Shown here piece by piece: positions 54,903 through 64,000 of a stretch of DNA of 64,000 nt (the stretch's first letter is position 1; each line of letters begins with the position of its first letter). A program made the translations under genes and the position numbers. The stretch lies in contig NZ_CP155619.1 of assembly GCF_039697315.1 (NCBI RefSeq), positions 1 through 64,000 of the forward strand, read 5' to 3'. The notes beneath the pieces were generated by a model. The model ran no database searches. It was not told where the DNA came from and saw only the letters and a list, made by a program, of their open reading frames with translations. Source of the stretch: Pseudomonas abietaniphila (lineage in GTDB: Bacteria > Pseudomonadota > Gammaproteobacteria > Pseudomonadales > Pseudomonadaceae).

Positions 54903-56993
54903 TCAAAGCGTGCTCTCGAATACGCGGTTCTGCGCCGCGCTAATATCCGCCATGAAGCGGTCCGCTGGCAATGGATGCCCCAGCAGATAACCCTGCAACG
55001 AGTCGCAGCCCAGATGGGTCAGGAAACTTTGCTGACTGCTGGTCTCCACGCCTTCTGCCACGATCCGCAAATTCAGCGCCTGCCCCAGCGCTACGATGGC
55101 CGAGACAATGGCGGCATCGTCGCTGTCATTCTCCAGATCGCGGACAAACCCACGATCGATTTTCAGTTCATTGGCGGGCAAGCGCTTGAGGTACATCAGG
55201 CTGGAGTAACCGGTGCCAAAATCATCGATCGACAAGTCCACGCCCATGTCCGACAGCTGCTGCAGCACCATCATGCTGGCATCGGCATCGCTCATGGCTG
55301 TGGTTTCAGTAATCTCCAGCGTGAGGCAATTGGCGGGCAAACCATGCGCCGCGAGCGATTTCGCGACGTTATTCACCAGCCCCGCGTGGGAGAACTGCAG
55401 CGCCGACAGGTTCACCGCAATGCGCCAGTGCGTGTAGCCGGCGTCGAACCAGACGCGCATTTGTCGACAGGCTTCGTTGAGCACCCACTCGCCAAGGTTG
55501 ATGATCAGACCGGTCTTTTCCGCAAGCCCGATGAATTTATCCGGCATCAACAGGCCGTGCTCCGGATGATTCCAGCGCACCAGCGCCTCTGCCCCGACAG
55601 GCTCACCCGTACCGGCGGCGAACTTGGGTTGGTAGTGCAGGCAGAACTGGTTTTCACGCAACCCGACGCGAAGGTCCTGAAGCAGCTGCAACTGGTTGCG
55701 CGCGTTGGTATTCATCGATGCATCAAAGAAGCTGTAGCCGTTCTTGCCCGCACTTTTGGCGTGGTACATCGCCGCATCGGCGTTCATCAACAACTCCTGC
55801 TGCGTGCGCCCGTTGCCGGGATACAGGCTGATGCCGATGCTGACCGTCACCTGGAGGTCATGATCCTGAACGGTGAACGGCTTCCCGACCAAGGCGACCT
55901 GACGCGAAGCGACGGTCGTTGCATCGTCGATCTCCTCAAGCTCGACCAGCAAGACGAATTCATCGCCGCCGATACGCGCCAGGGTGTCATGGCGATGGAA
56001 GTTATCACGCATGCGCAACGCCACTTCACGCAGCAACTGATCGCCGACATGGTGGCCGAAGGCATCGTTGACCGGTTTGAAACCGTCCAGGTCCATGAAC
56101 ATCAGTGCGAACAGGCCGCCCTGGGAATCGACCTTGCGCATGGCCTGTTCAATACGGTCGGCCAGCAGAATCCGGTTAGGCAACCCGGTCAGGGTGTCGT
56201 GCAAGGCCAATTGGGTCAGCTCCCGGTTCGCCTCGCTCAACGACTCCGCCAGTTGCGCGGTGCGGGCTTCCAGGCGGGCGTCCAGAATCGACGTGAGCAA
56301 GGTAATGGTCAGTACGGCAAGCGTGGTCACCAATACCAGTTTATCCAGCCCGTCCGTGCGCAGACCGTTCACGGAGGCACCGCAGAAACTGCCTTCCGGG
56401 AAACTCGCGGCGGCCATGCCGGTGTAATGCATGCCGACGATGGCGAACCCCATGATCACCGCAGCACCGCCACGGGCCAGACGTACGTACGGGGTTTCCT
56501 TGCGCAGACGCAAGGCGATGCACAGCGCTGCAGCCGACGCCGTGACGGCGATGGCCAGGGACAAACCAAACAGCGTCGGGTCGTAATCGATGCCCGGCTG
56601 CATCCGCAGGGCAGCCATCCCGGTGTAATGCATGGTGCTGATCCCGGTGCCCATCGCGAAGGCGCCGAACAGGATATGCAGCAAAGGGACGTGCTGTTGA
56701 CTGACCAGCCACAGGGCGAAGCCTGATGACAGAACGGCAACCGCAAGGGACATCAGCGTCAGGCTGAAATCGAAACCCAGGTCAATGGGTAACTTGAACG
56801 CCAGCATGCCGATGAAGTGCATGGACCAGATGCCGATGCCCATCGACAGCGCACCACCGCAGATCCACATGATCTTTGCCCGGCCGGTTGCCGTTGCCAC
56901 TCTTCCGGCCAGGTCGAGCGCGGTGTAGGAAGCAAGCATGGCCACCAGAATGGAAACCAGGACGAGCGACAGCGTGTAGTGTCCAATCAACAT
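54903..56993 (-). CDS. MHYT-GGDEF-EAL cyclic di-GMP protein
   Basis: The 696-residue membrane protein begins with an MHYT sensor of seven helices (repeated MHF/MHYTGMAA motifs near 58, 121 and 184) thought to bind copper or gas ligands. Next come a GGDEF domain (about 260-425, intact GGDEF in ARIGGDEFVLLVE) and an EAL phosphodiesterase domain (about 435-690, EALVRWNHPEHG, and DDFGTGYSSLMYLKRLP). The layout equals that of Pseudomonas MucR and NbdA. MucR affects alginate synthesis; whether this is the same protein cannot be settled here. Both domains look catalytically intact. Confidence 0.93.
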   Translation of the reverse strand: MLIGHYTLSLVLVSILVAMLASYTALDLAGRVATATGRAKIMWICGGALSMGIGIWSMHFIGMLAFKLPIDLGFDFSLTLMSLAVAVLSSGFALWLVSQQHVPLLHILFGAFAMGTGISTMHYTGMAALRMQPGIDYDPTLFGLSLAIAVTASAAALCIALRLRKETPYVRLARGGAAVIMGFAIVGMHYTGMAAASFPEGSFCGASVNGLRTDGLDKLVLVTTLAVLTITLLTSILDARLEARTAQLAESLSEANRELTQLALHDTLTGLPNRILLADRIEQAMRKVDSQGGLFALMFMDLDGFKPVNDAFGHHVGDQLLREVALRMRDNFHRHDTLARIGGDEFVLLVELEEIDDATTVASRQVALVGKPFTVQDHDLQVTVSIGISLYPGNGRTQQELLMNADAAMYHAKSAGKNGYSFFDASMNTNARNQLQLLQDLRVGLRENQFCLHYQPKFAAGTGEPVGAEALVRWNHPEHGLLMPDKFIGLAEKTGLIINLGEWVLNEACRQMRVWFDAGYTHWRIAVNLSALQFSHAGLVNNVAKSLAAHGLPANCLTLEITETTAMSDADASMMVLQQLSDMGVDLSIDDFGTGYSSLMYLKRLPANELKIDRGFVRDLENDSDDAAIVSAIVALGQALNLRIVAEGVETSSQQSFLTHLGCDSLQGYLLGHPLPADRFMADISAAQNRVFESTL

Positions 56994-57120
56994 GGGCGCG
57001 ACTCATGACTCAACCAGATAAGGCTTCACAGCCCATGGAATACGGCGGCGATTGTACCCAATCCGGCAAGAATGGTCGCGGCAGCCCGTCGAAATTATGG
57101 CAATTAGCCTTTATCCATGG

Positions 57121-58611
57121 TCAGCGTCTGGACATCTCGGGTTGACGCGTCAGACCGGTGTCGGCATTCCAGCCACCGCCCAATGCTGCGATCAATTGCA
57201 CGCTGGCAATCAGCCGGCTCTGCAACAATGTCAGCACACTGCGCTCATTGCTCAACGCTGTGGTTTGCACGTTGACGACATCAAGATAGCCGATCAAACC
57301 GGCCTTGTACTGATTACTGGTCAGACGCAATGAGTCGCGTGCGGCGTCCAGCGCCTCTTTGCGCACCCCGGCTTCCTGTTCATAGACACGCAACTGCGCC
57401 ATGTAGTCTTCCACTTCCTTGAAGCCATCCAGCACGGTCTGACGGTATTGCGCAACGGTTTGATCGTAAACCGCTTCGGTGCGATCCACCTCGGCAGCCC
57501 GCTGACCTCCGTCGAACAGGGTCATCGCCAACTGCGGCCCGACCGACCAGAACCGGTTCGGCAGGCTGATCCAGTTGCTGAAGGTACTGCTGCTGTAACC
57601 GCCATTCATGCTCAGCGTCAGGTCCGGGTAATACGCCGCTTTCGCCACGCCAATATTGGCATTCGCGGCCATGACCGAACGCTCGGCCGCTGCGATGTCC
57701 GGACGGCGCTCAAGCAACTGCGAGGGCAACTGCACCGGAATCTGCGGCAACGCAGGGACACTGGTGGTCGGCGCCAGGCTGAAGTCGGCGGGCGCCTGCC
57801 CCATCAATACCGCAATGGCGCTTTCAAACTGCGCGCGCTGCCAGGCCAGGTCGATCAGGTCGGCTTGTGTGCTCTTCAGCTGGGTTTGCGCCTGAGCCAC
57901 CGCATCACGACCGGAGACACCTGCCCGGTACTGGTTTTGCGTCAGTTTGAGCGAGCGCTCATAGGTATCGACCGTGGCTTCCAGCAAGCGCTTTTGCTCG
58001 TCGATCACGCGCAGTTGCAAGTAATTTTGCACCAGTTGCGATTGCAGACTCAGTTGCATCGAGGCCAGATCGGCCAGGCTCGCCTGTGCACTGGCCTTGT
58101 CCGCCTCCAGTCCGCGTCGCAGCTTGCCCCAGATATCCGCCTCCCAGCTCACGCCCAGTTGCGCGTTGTAGGTGTCACGAATCCCGCTGCTGGAGCTGCT
58201 GAGGCTGGAACTGCTGCTGCCGGTGCCCTGGCTTGAGCGGTTCTTGCTGGTGGTCAGGTCCAGTGTCGGGAAGAACGCGCCCCGTGCACTGCGCACCTGC
58301 GCTGCCGCCTGACGGTATTGCGCTTCGTACTGAGCGACCGTCTGGTTTGAGGTATTGAGTTTCTCTACCAGGCCGTTGAGTTGTGCATCGCCATAGATCT
58401 CCCACCATGCGCCGCGTGCAATGGCGTCGCTCGGGTTGGCCTGGGTCCAGCCTTCGGCCTGTTTGAAGTGCGCAGGCGTCGGCATGTCCGGCTGTTTGTA
58501 GTCCGGGCCCACCGCACACGCGCTGAGCAACAGCGCGCACAAGGCCGCGCCGACGGTGCGCTGCAAAGGCACCACACGCGGATATATAGAAACGTTCGGG
58601 CGACGGGTCAT
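57121..58611 (-). CDS. opmB: RND efflux outer-membrane lipoprotein (OpmB/NodT type)
   Basis: This is a 496-residue outer-membrane channel for a tripartite pump. A lipoprotein signal ends at Cys-32 (ALLLSACAVGPDYKQP), and two outer-membrane efflux repeats follow (about 75-280 and 300-485), including LERRPDIAAAERSVMAAN. The start codon overlaps the muxC stop in ATGA. It is last in the muxBC-opmB operon. Confidence 0.9.
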   Translation of the reverse strand: MTRRPNVSIYPRVVPLQRTVGAALCALLLSACAVGPDYKQPDMPTPAHFKQAEGWTQANPSDAIARGAWWEIYGDAQLNGLVEKLNTSNQTVAQYEAQYRQAAAQVRSARGAFFPTLDLTTSKNRSSQGTGSSSSSLSSSSSGIRDTYNAQLGVSWEADIWGKLRRGLEADKASAQASLADLASMQLSLQSQLVQNYLQLRVIDEQKRLLEATVDTYERSLKLTQNQYRAGVSGRDAVAQAQTQLKSTQADLIDLAWQRAQFESAIAVLMGQAPADFSLAPTTSVPALPQIPVQLPSQLLERRPDIAAAERSVMAANANIGVAKAAYYPDLTLSMNGGYSSSTFSNWISLPNRFWSVGPQLAMTLFDGGQRAAEVDRTEAVYDQTVAQYRQTVLDGFKEVEDYMAQLRVYEQEAGVRKEALDAARDSLRLTSNQYKAGLIGYLDVVNVQTTALSNERSVLTLLQSRLIASVQLIAALGGGWNADTGLTRQPEMSRR

Positions 58612-61600
58612 AGCGGAGTTTCCAGGGCAGCATCCGTTCGCACGCCGCGCCATTTATTGACACGATGACGCAAACGGTCGAGATAAAGGTAAACCACAGG
58701 CGTGGTGTACAACGTCAGAATCTGGCTGAGGATCAAGCCACCGATGATGGTCAGGCCCAGCGGGCGGCGCATTTCCGCGCCCTCGGCACTGCTCAGCAGC
58801 AACGGCACGGCACCGAGGATCGCCGCCAGCGTGGTCATCAGAATCGGCCGAAGACGCTGCAGACAGGCATTGCGGATGGATTCCAGTGGCGACATGCCAC
58901 TGCCGCGCTCCAGTTGCAGGGCCAGGTCGATCATCAGAATGGCGTTCTTTTTCACCACGCCGATCAACAGAAACAGTCCCAACAGCGAGATCAGGCTGAA
59001 CTGACCGCCGGTGAGGTAAATGCTCAGTAATGCCCCGACGCCCGCCGAGGGCAGCGTCGACAGAATCGTCAGCGGGTGGACATAGCTCTCGTAAAGAATG
59101 CCAAGGACCAGGTAAACCGCCACCAACGCCCCGAGGATCATCCACGGCTGGCTCTTCTGCGTGGCGGCAAAGGCATCGGCGGTGCCCGCCATTTTGGCAA
59201 TCACGTCTTCAGGCAAGCCCACGGCAGCGACGGCACGTTCGATGGCTGCGGTGGCCTGATCCAGCGTGACGCCATCGGCGAGGTCGAAGGAGATGTTGTC
59301 CGAGGCGAACTGACCGTCGTGGTTGACCCGGTCATCCTCAAGGCTGCGTTCGTAGTGCGCGATGGTCGACAGCGGTACGCGTGCACCGTCTGCGGTGATC
59401 ACCTGGACCTGCTCCAGCGTGACCGGGTCGAGCGCGTACTTGGGATTGACCTCCATCACCACCTGATACTGGTTCAGCGGGTCGTAGATGGTCGACACCT
59501 GACGCTGGCTGTAGGCGTTGTTCAGCACCGTGGTGACCATGTCCATGTCGATGCCCAGACGCTTGGCAGCATCGCGGTCGACGATCAGCGTCACCTGCTG
59601 CGTACCACCGCCGTCATGGGCGTCGATGGCCGTCAGTTCCTTGAGGGACTTCAAGGCCGTGACCACTTTCGGGTACCACAGACGCAGGCTCTCCAGATCG
59701 CCGCTCTGCAGGATGTACTGGTATTGCGAGGAAGTCTGCTCGCGCCCGCCACCCAGTTGCAGGTCCTGGTCCGGCTGCAGGAACAGACGTCCGCCCGGAA
59801 CCTGAGGCATCTCCTTGCGCAGGCGTTCGACCACCTGCTCGGCGCCGATCTTGCGCTCGGCGATCGGTTTCAGGCGCACGATGATAAACGCATTGCCCGT
59901 GCCGCCATTGCCGCCGATGAATCCCGCAACGCTTTCAACCGCTGGGTCCTTGAGGATCGCGTTGCGGAACACGTCCATCTTCGGCTGCATGACCGAGAAT
60001 GACAGCCCATCGTCACCGCGCACAAAGCCCATCAACTGGCCGGTGTCCTGTTGCGGCAGAAACGTTTTCGGCACGACCACGTACAGCACGATGTTCACGC
60101 CAATGGTCAGCAGCAACGTCAGCAGGGTCAGCCGGCGATGACGCAGCGCCCAGCCGAGGCTGCGGTCATAGCGGGCGACCATGCGGTCGTTGACGCGCTG
60201 GCTCCAGCGTTGCAAGCGGTTTTCAGTCCCGGGCACATGGGGCTTGAGCCAGCGGGCGCAAAGCATGGGCGTCAGCGTCAGCGAGACAATCAGCGACACC
60301 ACGATCGACGCTGACAGCGTGATCGAGAACTCACGGAACAGGCTTTCCACCAAGCCGCCCATGAACAGAATCGAGATGAACACGGCCACCAGCGACACGT
60401 TCATCGACAGCAGCGTAAAACCGACTTCCTGCGCCCCGAGATACGCCGCTTTCATAGGCGGCACGCCTTCGTCGATATGCCGGGAAATGTTCTCCAGCAC
60501 CACGATGGCATCGTCCACCACCAATCCCGTGGCGAGGATCAGCGCCATCAGCGACAGGTTGTTCAGGGAGAACCCGCACAGGTACATGATCGCGAACGTC
60601 CCTACCAACGATACCGGCACGGCCAGCGTCGGAATCAGCGACGCGCGGAAGTTACCCAGGAACAGGAACACCACGATGATCACCAGCACCACGGCAATGA
60701 GCAGCGTCATTTCGGCCTCGTGCAGCGTGGCCTTGATCACCGGCGAGCGGTCCATGGCCAGGTCCAGCTTGACGCTGGACGGGAGCACGGCCTGTAACGC
60801 GGGCAACTGAGCCTTGATCGCCGCGACGGTTTCGATGATGTTGGCACCGGCCTGACGGTTGATCACCAGCAGTACCGCCGATTTTTTGTTGAAGAAGCCG
60901 CTGTTGTAGCGGTCTTCGACCGAGTCCTTGACCTTCGCCACGTCTTTGAGCCGCAGTGCGGCACCGTTCTGATAACGAATGATCAGGGGTTCGTAATCCT
61001 TGGCTTTTTCCAGCTGATCGTTGGCTTGCACCTGCCAGTTGTTGTCGGCGTTCTCGACAAACCCTTTGGGCCGACGCACGTTGGAACCGGAAATCGTGGT
61101 ACGCACATCGTCCAGCGACACGCCGTACTGATCGAGCAATTTGGGTTCGAGCTCGACCCGGACCGCCGGCAGCGAACTGCCGCCAATCTGCACTTCGCCG
61201 ACGCCGTTCACCTGCGACAGGCTCTGCGACAGAATCGTCGACGCCAGGTCATACAACTGGCCTTTCTCCAGCACGTCCGAGGTCAACGACAGCACCATGA
61301 TCGGCGCCTGGGACGGGTTGACCTTCTTGTAGGTCGGCATGCTGCGCATCCCGCTCGGCAACAGGTTGCGCGAGGCATTGATGGCCGCCTGCACTTCACG
61401 GGCTGCACCGTTGATGTCGCGGTCCATGTCGAACTGCAGAATCACCCGCGTCGTGCCCTGACTCGACCGGCTGCTCATGGTGTTGACCCCGGCAATCGTG
61501 CCCAGGGATCGCTCCAACGGTGTCGCCACGCTGGACGCCATGATTTCCGGGCTGGCACCGGGCAACGACGCCGTGACCACGATCACCGGGAAATCCATGT

Positions 61601-61715
61601 TCGGCAGCGGTGACACCGGCAGCAAGCCGAAGCTCATGCCGCCCAGCAGCATGATCGCCAGGCTCAGCAACATCGTCGCCACCGGCCTGCGGATGAAGGG
61701 CGCCGAGAGGTTCAT
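58608..61715 (-). CDS. muxC: RND efflux inner-membrane permease, MdtC/MuxC type
   Basis: This is a 1,035-residue proton-driven drug exporter. The twelve-helix RND layout is clear, with MNLSAPFIRRPVATMLLSLA at the start, DDAIVVLENISRH in helix 4 carrying the proton-relay Asp pair, and the C-terminal KKNAILMIDLALQ. It pairs with the MuxB-type permease just upstream, since MdtBC/MuxBC pumps use two different RND subunits. The ATG at 61715 is chosen over a start 12 codons earlier because family members begin MNLSAPFI. Confidence 0.93.
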   Translation of the reverse strand: MNLSAPFIRRPVATMLLSLAIMLLGGMSFGLLPVSPLPNMDFPVIVVTASLPGASPEIMASSVATPLERSLGTIAGVNTMSSRSSQGTTRVILQFDMDRDINGAAREVQAAINASRNLLPSGMRSMPTYKKVNPSQAPIMVLSLTSDVLEKGQLYDLASTILSQSLSQVNGVGEVQIGGSSLPAVRVELEPKLLDQYGVSLDDVRTTISGSNVRRPKGFVENADNNWQVQANDQLEKAKDYEPLIIRYQNGAALRLKDVAKVKDSVEDRYNSGFFNKKSAVLLVINRQAGANIIETVAAIKAQLPALQAVLPSSVKLDLAMDRSPVIKATLHEAEMTLLIAVVLVIIVVFLFLGNFRASLIPTLAVPVSLVGTFAIMYLCGFSLNNLSLMALILATGLVVDDAIVVLENISRHIDEGVPPMKAAYLGAQEVGFTLLSMNVSLVAVFISILFMGGLVESLFREFSITLSASIVVSLIVSLTLTPMLCARWLKPHVPGTENRLQRWSQRVNDRMVARYDRSLGWALRHRRLTLLTLLLTIGVNIVLYVVVPKTFLPQQDTGQLMGFVRGDDGLSFSVMQPKMDVFRNAILKDPAVESVAGFIGGNGGTGNAFIIVRLKPIAERKIGAEQVVERLRKEMPQVPGGRLFLQPDQDLQLGGGREQTSSQYQYILQSGDLESLRLWYPKVVTALKSLKELTAIDAHDGGGTQQVTLIVDRDAAKRLGIDMDMVTTVLNNAYSQRQVSTIYDPLNQYQVVMEVNPKYALDPVTLEQVQVITADGARVPLSTIAHYERSLEDDRVNHDGQFASDNISFDLADGVTLDQATAAIERAVAAVGLPEDVIAKMAGTADAFAATQKSQPWMILGALVAVYLVLGILYESYVHPLTILSTLPSAGVGALLSIYLTGGQFSLISLLGLFLLIGVVKKNAILMIDLALQLERGSGMSPLESIRNACLQRLRPILMTTLAAILGAVPLLLSSAEGAEMRRPLGLTIIGGLILSQILTLYTTPVVYLYLDRLRHRVNKWRGVRTDAALETPL

Positions 61716-61827
61716 GGCCGACAGCTCCAGGCCGCAAGTTTCAACTGGCAAGCAAAAGCAGAGGCCCCCGCATGCGCAGCCCTGCTTCTACCTTGCCGCT
61801 TGAAGCTTGAAACGTGCAGCTGGCCCG
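61716..61827. repeat. Short inverted repeat between muxB and muxC
   Basis: GCAAGTTTCAACTGGCAAGC on one side and CTTGCCGCTTGAAGCTTGAAAC on the other are partly complementary, the CTTGAAGCTTGAAAC kind of small Pseudomonas repeat. It could form an intercistronic hairpin. Confidence 0.4.
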
Positions 61828-64000
61828 TCATACCGCCACCTCGGTCTTGCCCGAACGGCGGAACCGGCGCCCCATGCGATCAAAGTAAAGATAAATGACC
61901 GGTGTGGTGAACAGCGTCAGCACCTGGCTGACCAGCAAGCCGCCGACCATTACCAGGCCAAGGGGCTGGCGCAACTCGGCACCGGACCCGGTGGCGAACA
62001 TCAGCGGAATCGCGCCGAACAGCGCTGCCAACGTGGTCATCAGGATCGGCCGGAACCGCAGCAGGGCCGCTTCGTAAATGGCGGTCTGTGGATCGACGCC
62101 GCGGTTGCGCTCGGCGTCCAGCGCGAAGTCGATCATCATGATCGCGTTCTTCTTCACGATCCCAATCAACAGAATGATACCGATGATCGCGATCATGCCC
62201 AGATCATTGCCGCTGAGGATCAACGCCAGCAACGCACCGATCGCGGCCGATGGCAGGGTCGAGAGAATGGTGATCGGGTGGATGTAGCTCTCGTACAGCA
62301 CGCCCAGCACGATGTACATGGTCACGACGGCGGCCAGCACCAGCAGCAATGTGCTGGACAGCGAGGCTTGGAAGGCTTCGGCCGCACCCTGGAACTCGGT
62401 CTGTACGCCGATCGGCATGCCGATGTCTTTCTGCACCTGCTCGATCACCTCCACCGCCTGCCCCAGCGCCACGCCGGGCGCCAGGTTGAACGACATCATC
62501 ACTGCCGGAAACTGGCCGATGTGAGTAATGGCGAGCTGGGCCTGACGTTGCTCGACCTTCGCCAGACTCGACAGCTTGACCTGCCCACCGTCGGTGGTCT
62601 TGACGTGAATCTGGTCCAGCGCCTTGGGGCCGAGGTCACTGGCCGCAGCCGCCTGCAGCACGACACGGTACTGGCTGGCCTGGGTGTAGATCGTGGAGAT
62701 CTGCCGCTGGCCGAACGCGTCATACAACGCGTCGGTGATGTTGGACACCGTCACGCCCAGACGACTGGCAGCGTCCCGGTCGATGTTCAGGTACACCTGC
62801 AAGCCCTTGTCCTGAAGGTCGCTGGCGACGTCGGTCAGTTCGGGACGCTCGGCCAGCGCCTCCACCAGCTTGTTGCTCCAGAGACTCAACAGTTCAGCGT
62901 CCGGCGACGACATGCTGAACTGGTACTGCGTGCGACTGACACGGTCCTCGATCGTCAGGTCCTGCACCGGCTGCATGAACAGGCGGATGTCGGACAATTG
63001 ATCGACCTGCGGCTGAATGCGTTGAATCACCTGAGTGGCGGTCAGGTCGCGCTGATTGTGAGGCTTGAGGTTGATCAGCATGCGACCGCTGTTCAGTGTC
63101 GCGTTATCGCCGTCGACGCCGATGTAAGACGACAGACTGGCCACCGCGGGGTCTTGCAGGATGATGTTCGCCAGCGCCTGCTGCCGCTCGCTCATAGAGG
63201 CAAATGACACCGATTGCGGCGCCTCGGAAATCCCCTGAATCACACCCGTGTCCTGCACCGGAAAGAACCCTTTCGGCACCGCCAGGTAGAGCAACACGGT
63301 AACCCCAAGGGTGGCGATGGCGACCAGCAGGGTCAGCGGTTGATGCTTGAGCACCCATTGCAGCTTGCGACCATAGGCGCCGATCAGCCAGTCGATCCAC
63401 ACACCACTGGCGCGATAGAAACGTCCCTGCTCCTCTTCCTTGGGTTCACGCTTGAGCAACCGGGCACACATCATCGGCGTCAGGGTCAGCGACACCACCA
63501 GCGAAATCAGGATCGCCACCGCCAGCGTGATGGCGAACTCACGGAACAACCGCCCAACCACATCTGCCATGAACAACAGCGGGATCAGGACCGCAATCAA
63601 GGAGATGGTCAGCGAAATCAAGGTGAACCCGATCTGCCGCGCGCCTTTTAGCGCCGCCTGCAACGGGGTTTCACCCTCCTCCAGATGCCGGGAAATGTTC
63701 TCCAGCATCACAATGGCATCGTCGACCACGAAACCGGTGGCAATGGTCATGGCCATCAAGGTCAGGTTATTGACCGAAAAACCGGCGAGGTACATGACGC
63801 CGAAGGTGCCCACCAGCGACAGCGGCACGGCAATGGAAGGAATGATGGTGGCGCTGAGCCGGCGCAGGAACAGGAAGGTGACCAGCACCACCAGCACGAT
63901 GGAAATGAGCAGTTCGTGCTGCACATCGCTGACCGAGGCGCGGATGGTTTGGGTGCGGTCGGTCAGCACCACCACGTCGAGGCCGGCCGGCAGGTTGTCG
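61828..64000 (-). CDS. muxB: RND efflux inner-membrane permease, MdtB/MuxB type (5' end missing)
   Basis: The gene runs off the right edge; 724 C-terminal residues are visible, about 70 per cent of a usual RND pump. Seen are the helix 4 segment [33 protein letters not shown], and the C-terminal [15 protein letters not shown]. Upstream, beyond the window, an adaptor gene (muxA) is expected. Together with muxC and opmB it forms a drug-efflux operon of the MdtABC kind. Confidence 0.92.
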   Translation of the reverse strand, partial: DNLPAGLDVVVLTDRTQTIRASVSDVQHELLISIVLVVLVTFLFLRRLSATIIPSIAVPLSLVGTFGVMYLAGFSVNNLTLMAMTIATGFVVDDAIVMLENISRHLEEGETPLQAALKGARQIGFTLISLTISLIAVLIPLLFMADVVGRLFREFAITLAVAILISLVVSLTLTPMMCARLLKREPKEEEQGRFYRASGVWIDWLIGAYGRKLQWVLKHQPLTLLVAIATLGVTVLLYLAVPKGFFPVQDTGVIQGISEAPQSVSFASMSERQQALANIILQDPAVASLSSYIGVDGDNATLNSGRMLINLKPHNQRDLTATQVIQRIQPQVDQLSDIRLFMQPVQDLTIEDRVSRTQYQFSMSSPDAELLSLWSNKLVEALAERPELTDVASDLQDKGLQVYLNIDRDAASRLGVTVSNITDALYDAFGQRQISTIYTQASQYRVVLQAAAASDLGPKALDQIHVKTTDGGQVKLSSLAKVEQRQAQLAITHIGQFPAVMMSFNLAPGVALGQAVEVIEQVQKDIGMPIGVQTEFQGAAEAFQASLSSTLLLVLAAVVTMYIVLGVLYESYIHPITILSTLPSAAIGALLALILSGNDLGMIAIIGIILLIGIVKKNAIMMIDFALDAERNRGVDPQTAIYEAALLRFRPILMTTLAALFGAIPLMFATGSGAELRQPLGLVMVGGLLVSQVLTLFTTPVIYLYFDRMGRRFRRSGKTEVAV

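Overview
The window is a 64 kb stretch of a Pseudomonas-type chromosome. Coding sequence is GC-rich with strong G/C bias at third codon positions. The gene order fdnG-fdnH-fdnI-fdhE-selA-selB and the glgE / treS-maltokinase / glgB cluster are both typical of Pseudomonas, as are XenA, the His-235 oxaloacetate decarboxylase, a Pcs-type phosphatidylcholine synthase and MuxBC-OpmB. REP repeats of the GTGGGAGCGAGCTTGCTCGCGAA kind are scattered between genes. I see no insertion sequence, prophage, CRISPR array or rRNA; the only tRNA is selenocysteine tRNA.

Layout: 1-5.5 kb holds a chemoreceptor, two small proteins, a divergent ArsR regulator/xenA pair and oxaloacetate decarboxylase. At 5.5-12 kb there is a zinc-ribbon miniprotein, a 942-residue ExoIII-ligase-polymerase fusion (a LigD variant in which exonuclease III replaces the usual phosphoesterase domain), a DUF72 protein and a YdeP-type molybdopterin oxidoreductase. 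At 12-21 kb are a diguanylate cyclase, a Gfo/Idh/MocA dehydrogenase divergent from a LysR regulator, a RidA protein, rRNA hydroxylase RlhA, a GNAT enzyme and Pcs. At 21-25.8 kb an Lrp regulator faces a cysteine desulfurase. Next comes a two-gene SatD-DUF3307 operon bracketed by paired 18-bp palindromes, and then a PatB-type C-S lyase. At 25.8-32.2 kb are an acyltransferase behind a Zur-controlled folE2, gamma-glutamyltranspeptidase, an MFS exporter and an SH3-domain protein.

From 32.6 to 41.9 kb lies a complete selenocysteine locus on the minus strand: the Fdh-N/O type respiratory formate dehydrogenase (alpha subunit read through a UGA codon), maturation factor FdhE, SelA, SelB and tRNA-Sec. 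From 42.9 to 50.5 kb is the GlgE alpha-glucan pathway (GlgE, TreS-maltokinase fusion, GlgB) with a plausible AlgU promoter. The rest holds an MgtC-family protein, a MocR-like regulator, a short-chain dehydrogenase, an MHYT-GGDEF-EAL protein and the end of a Mux-type RND efflux operon whose first visible gene runs off the right edge.

The two items most likely to be new are the SatD-DUF3307 cassette and the ExoIII-LigD fusion. In the first, a cyclase-like protein with a helix-turn-helix is translationally coupled to a polytopic membrane protein, with the same tandem palindrome pair at both ends. The second suggests that an end-processing nuclease has been built into a non-homologous end-joining polymerase-ligase.
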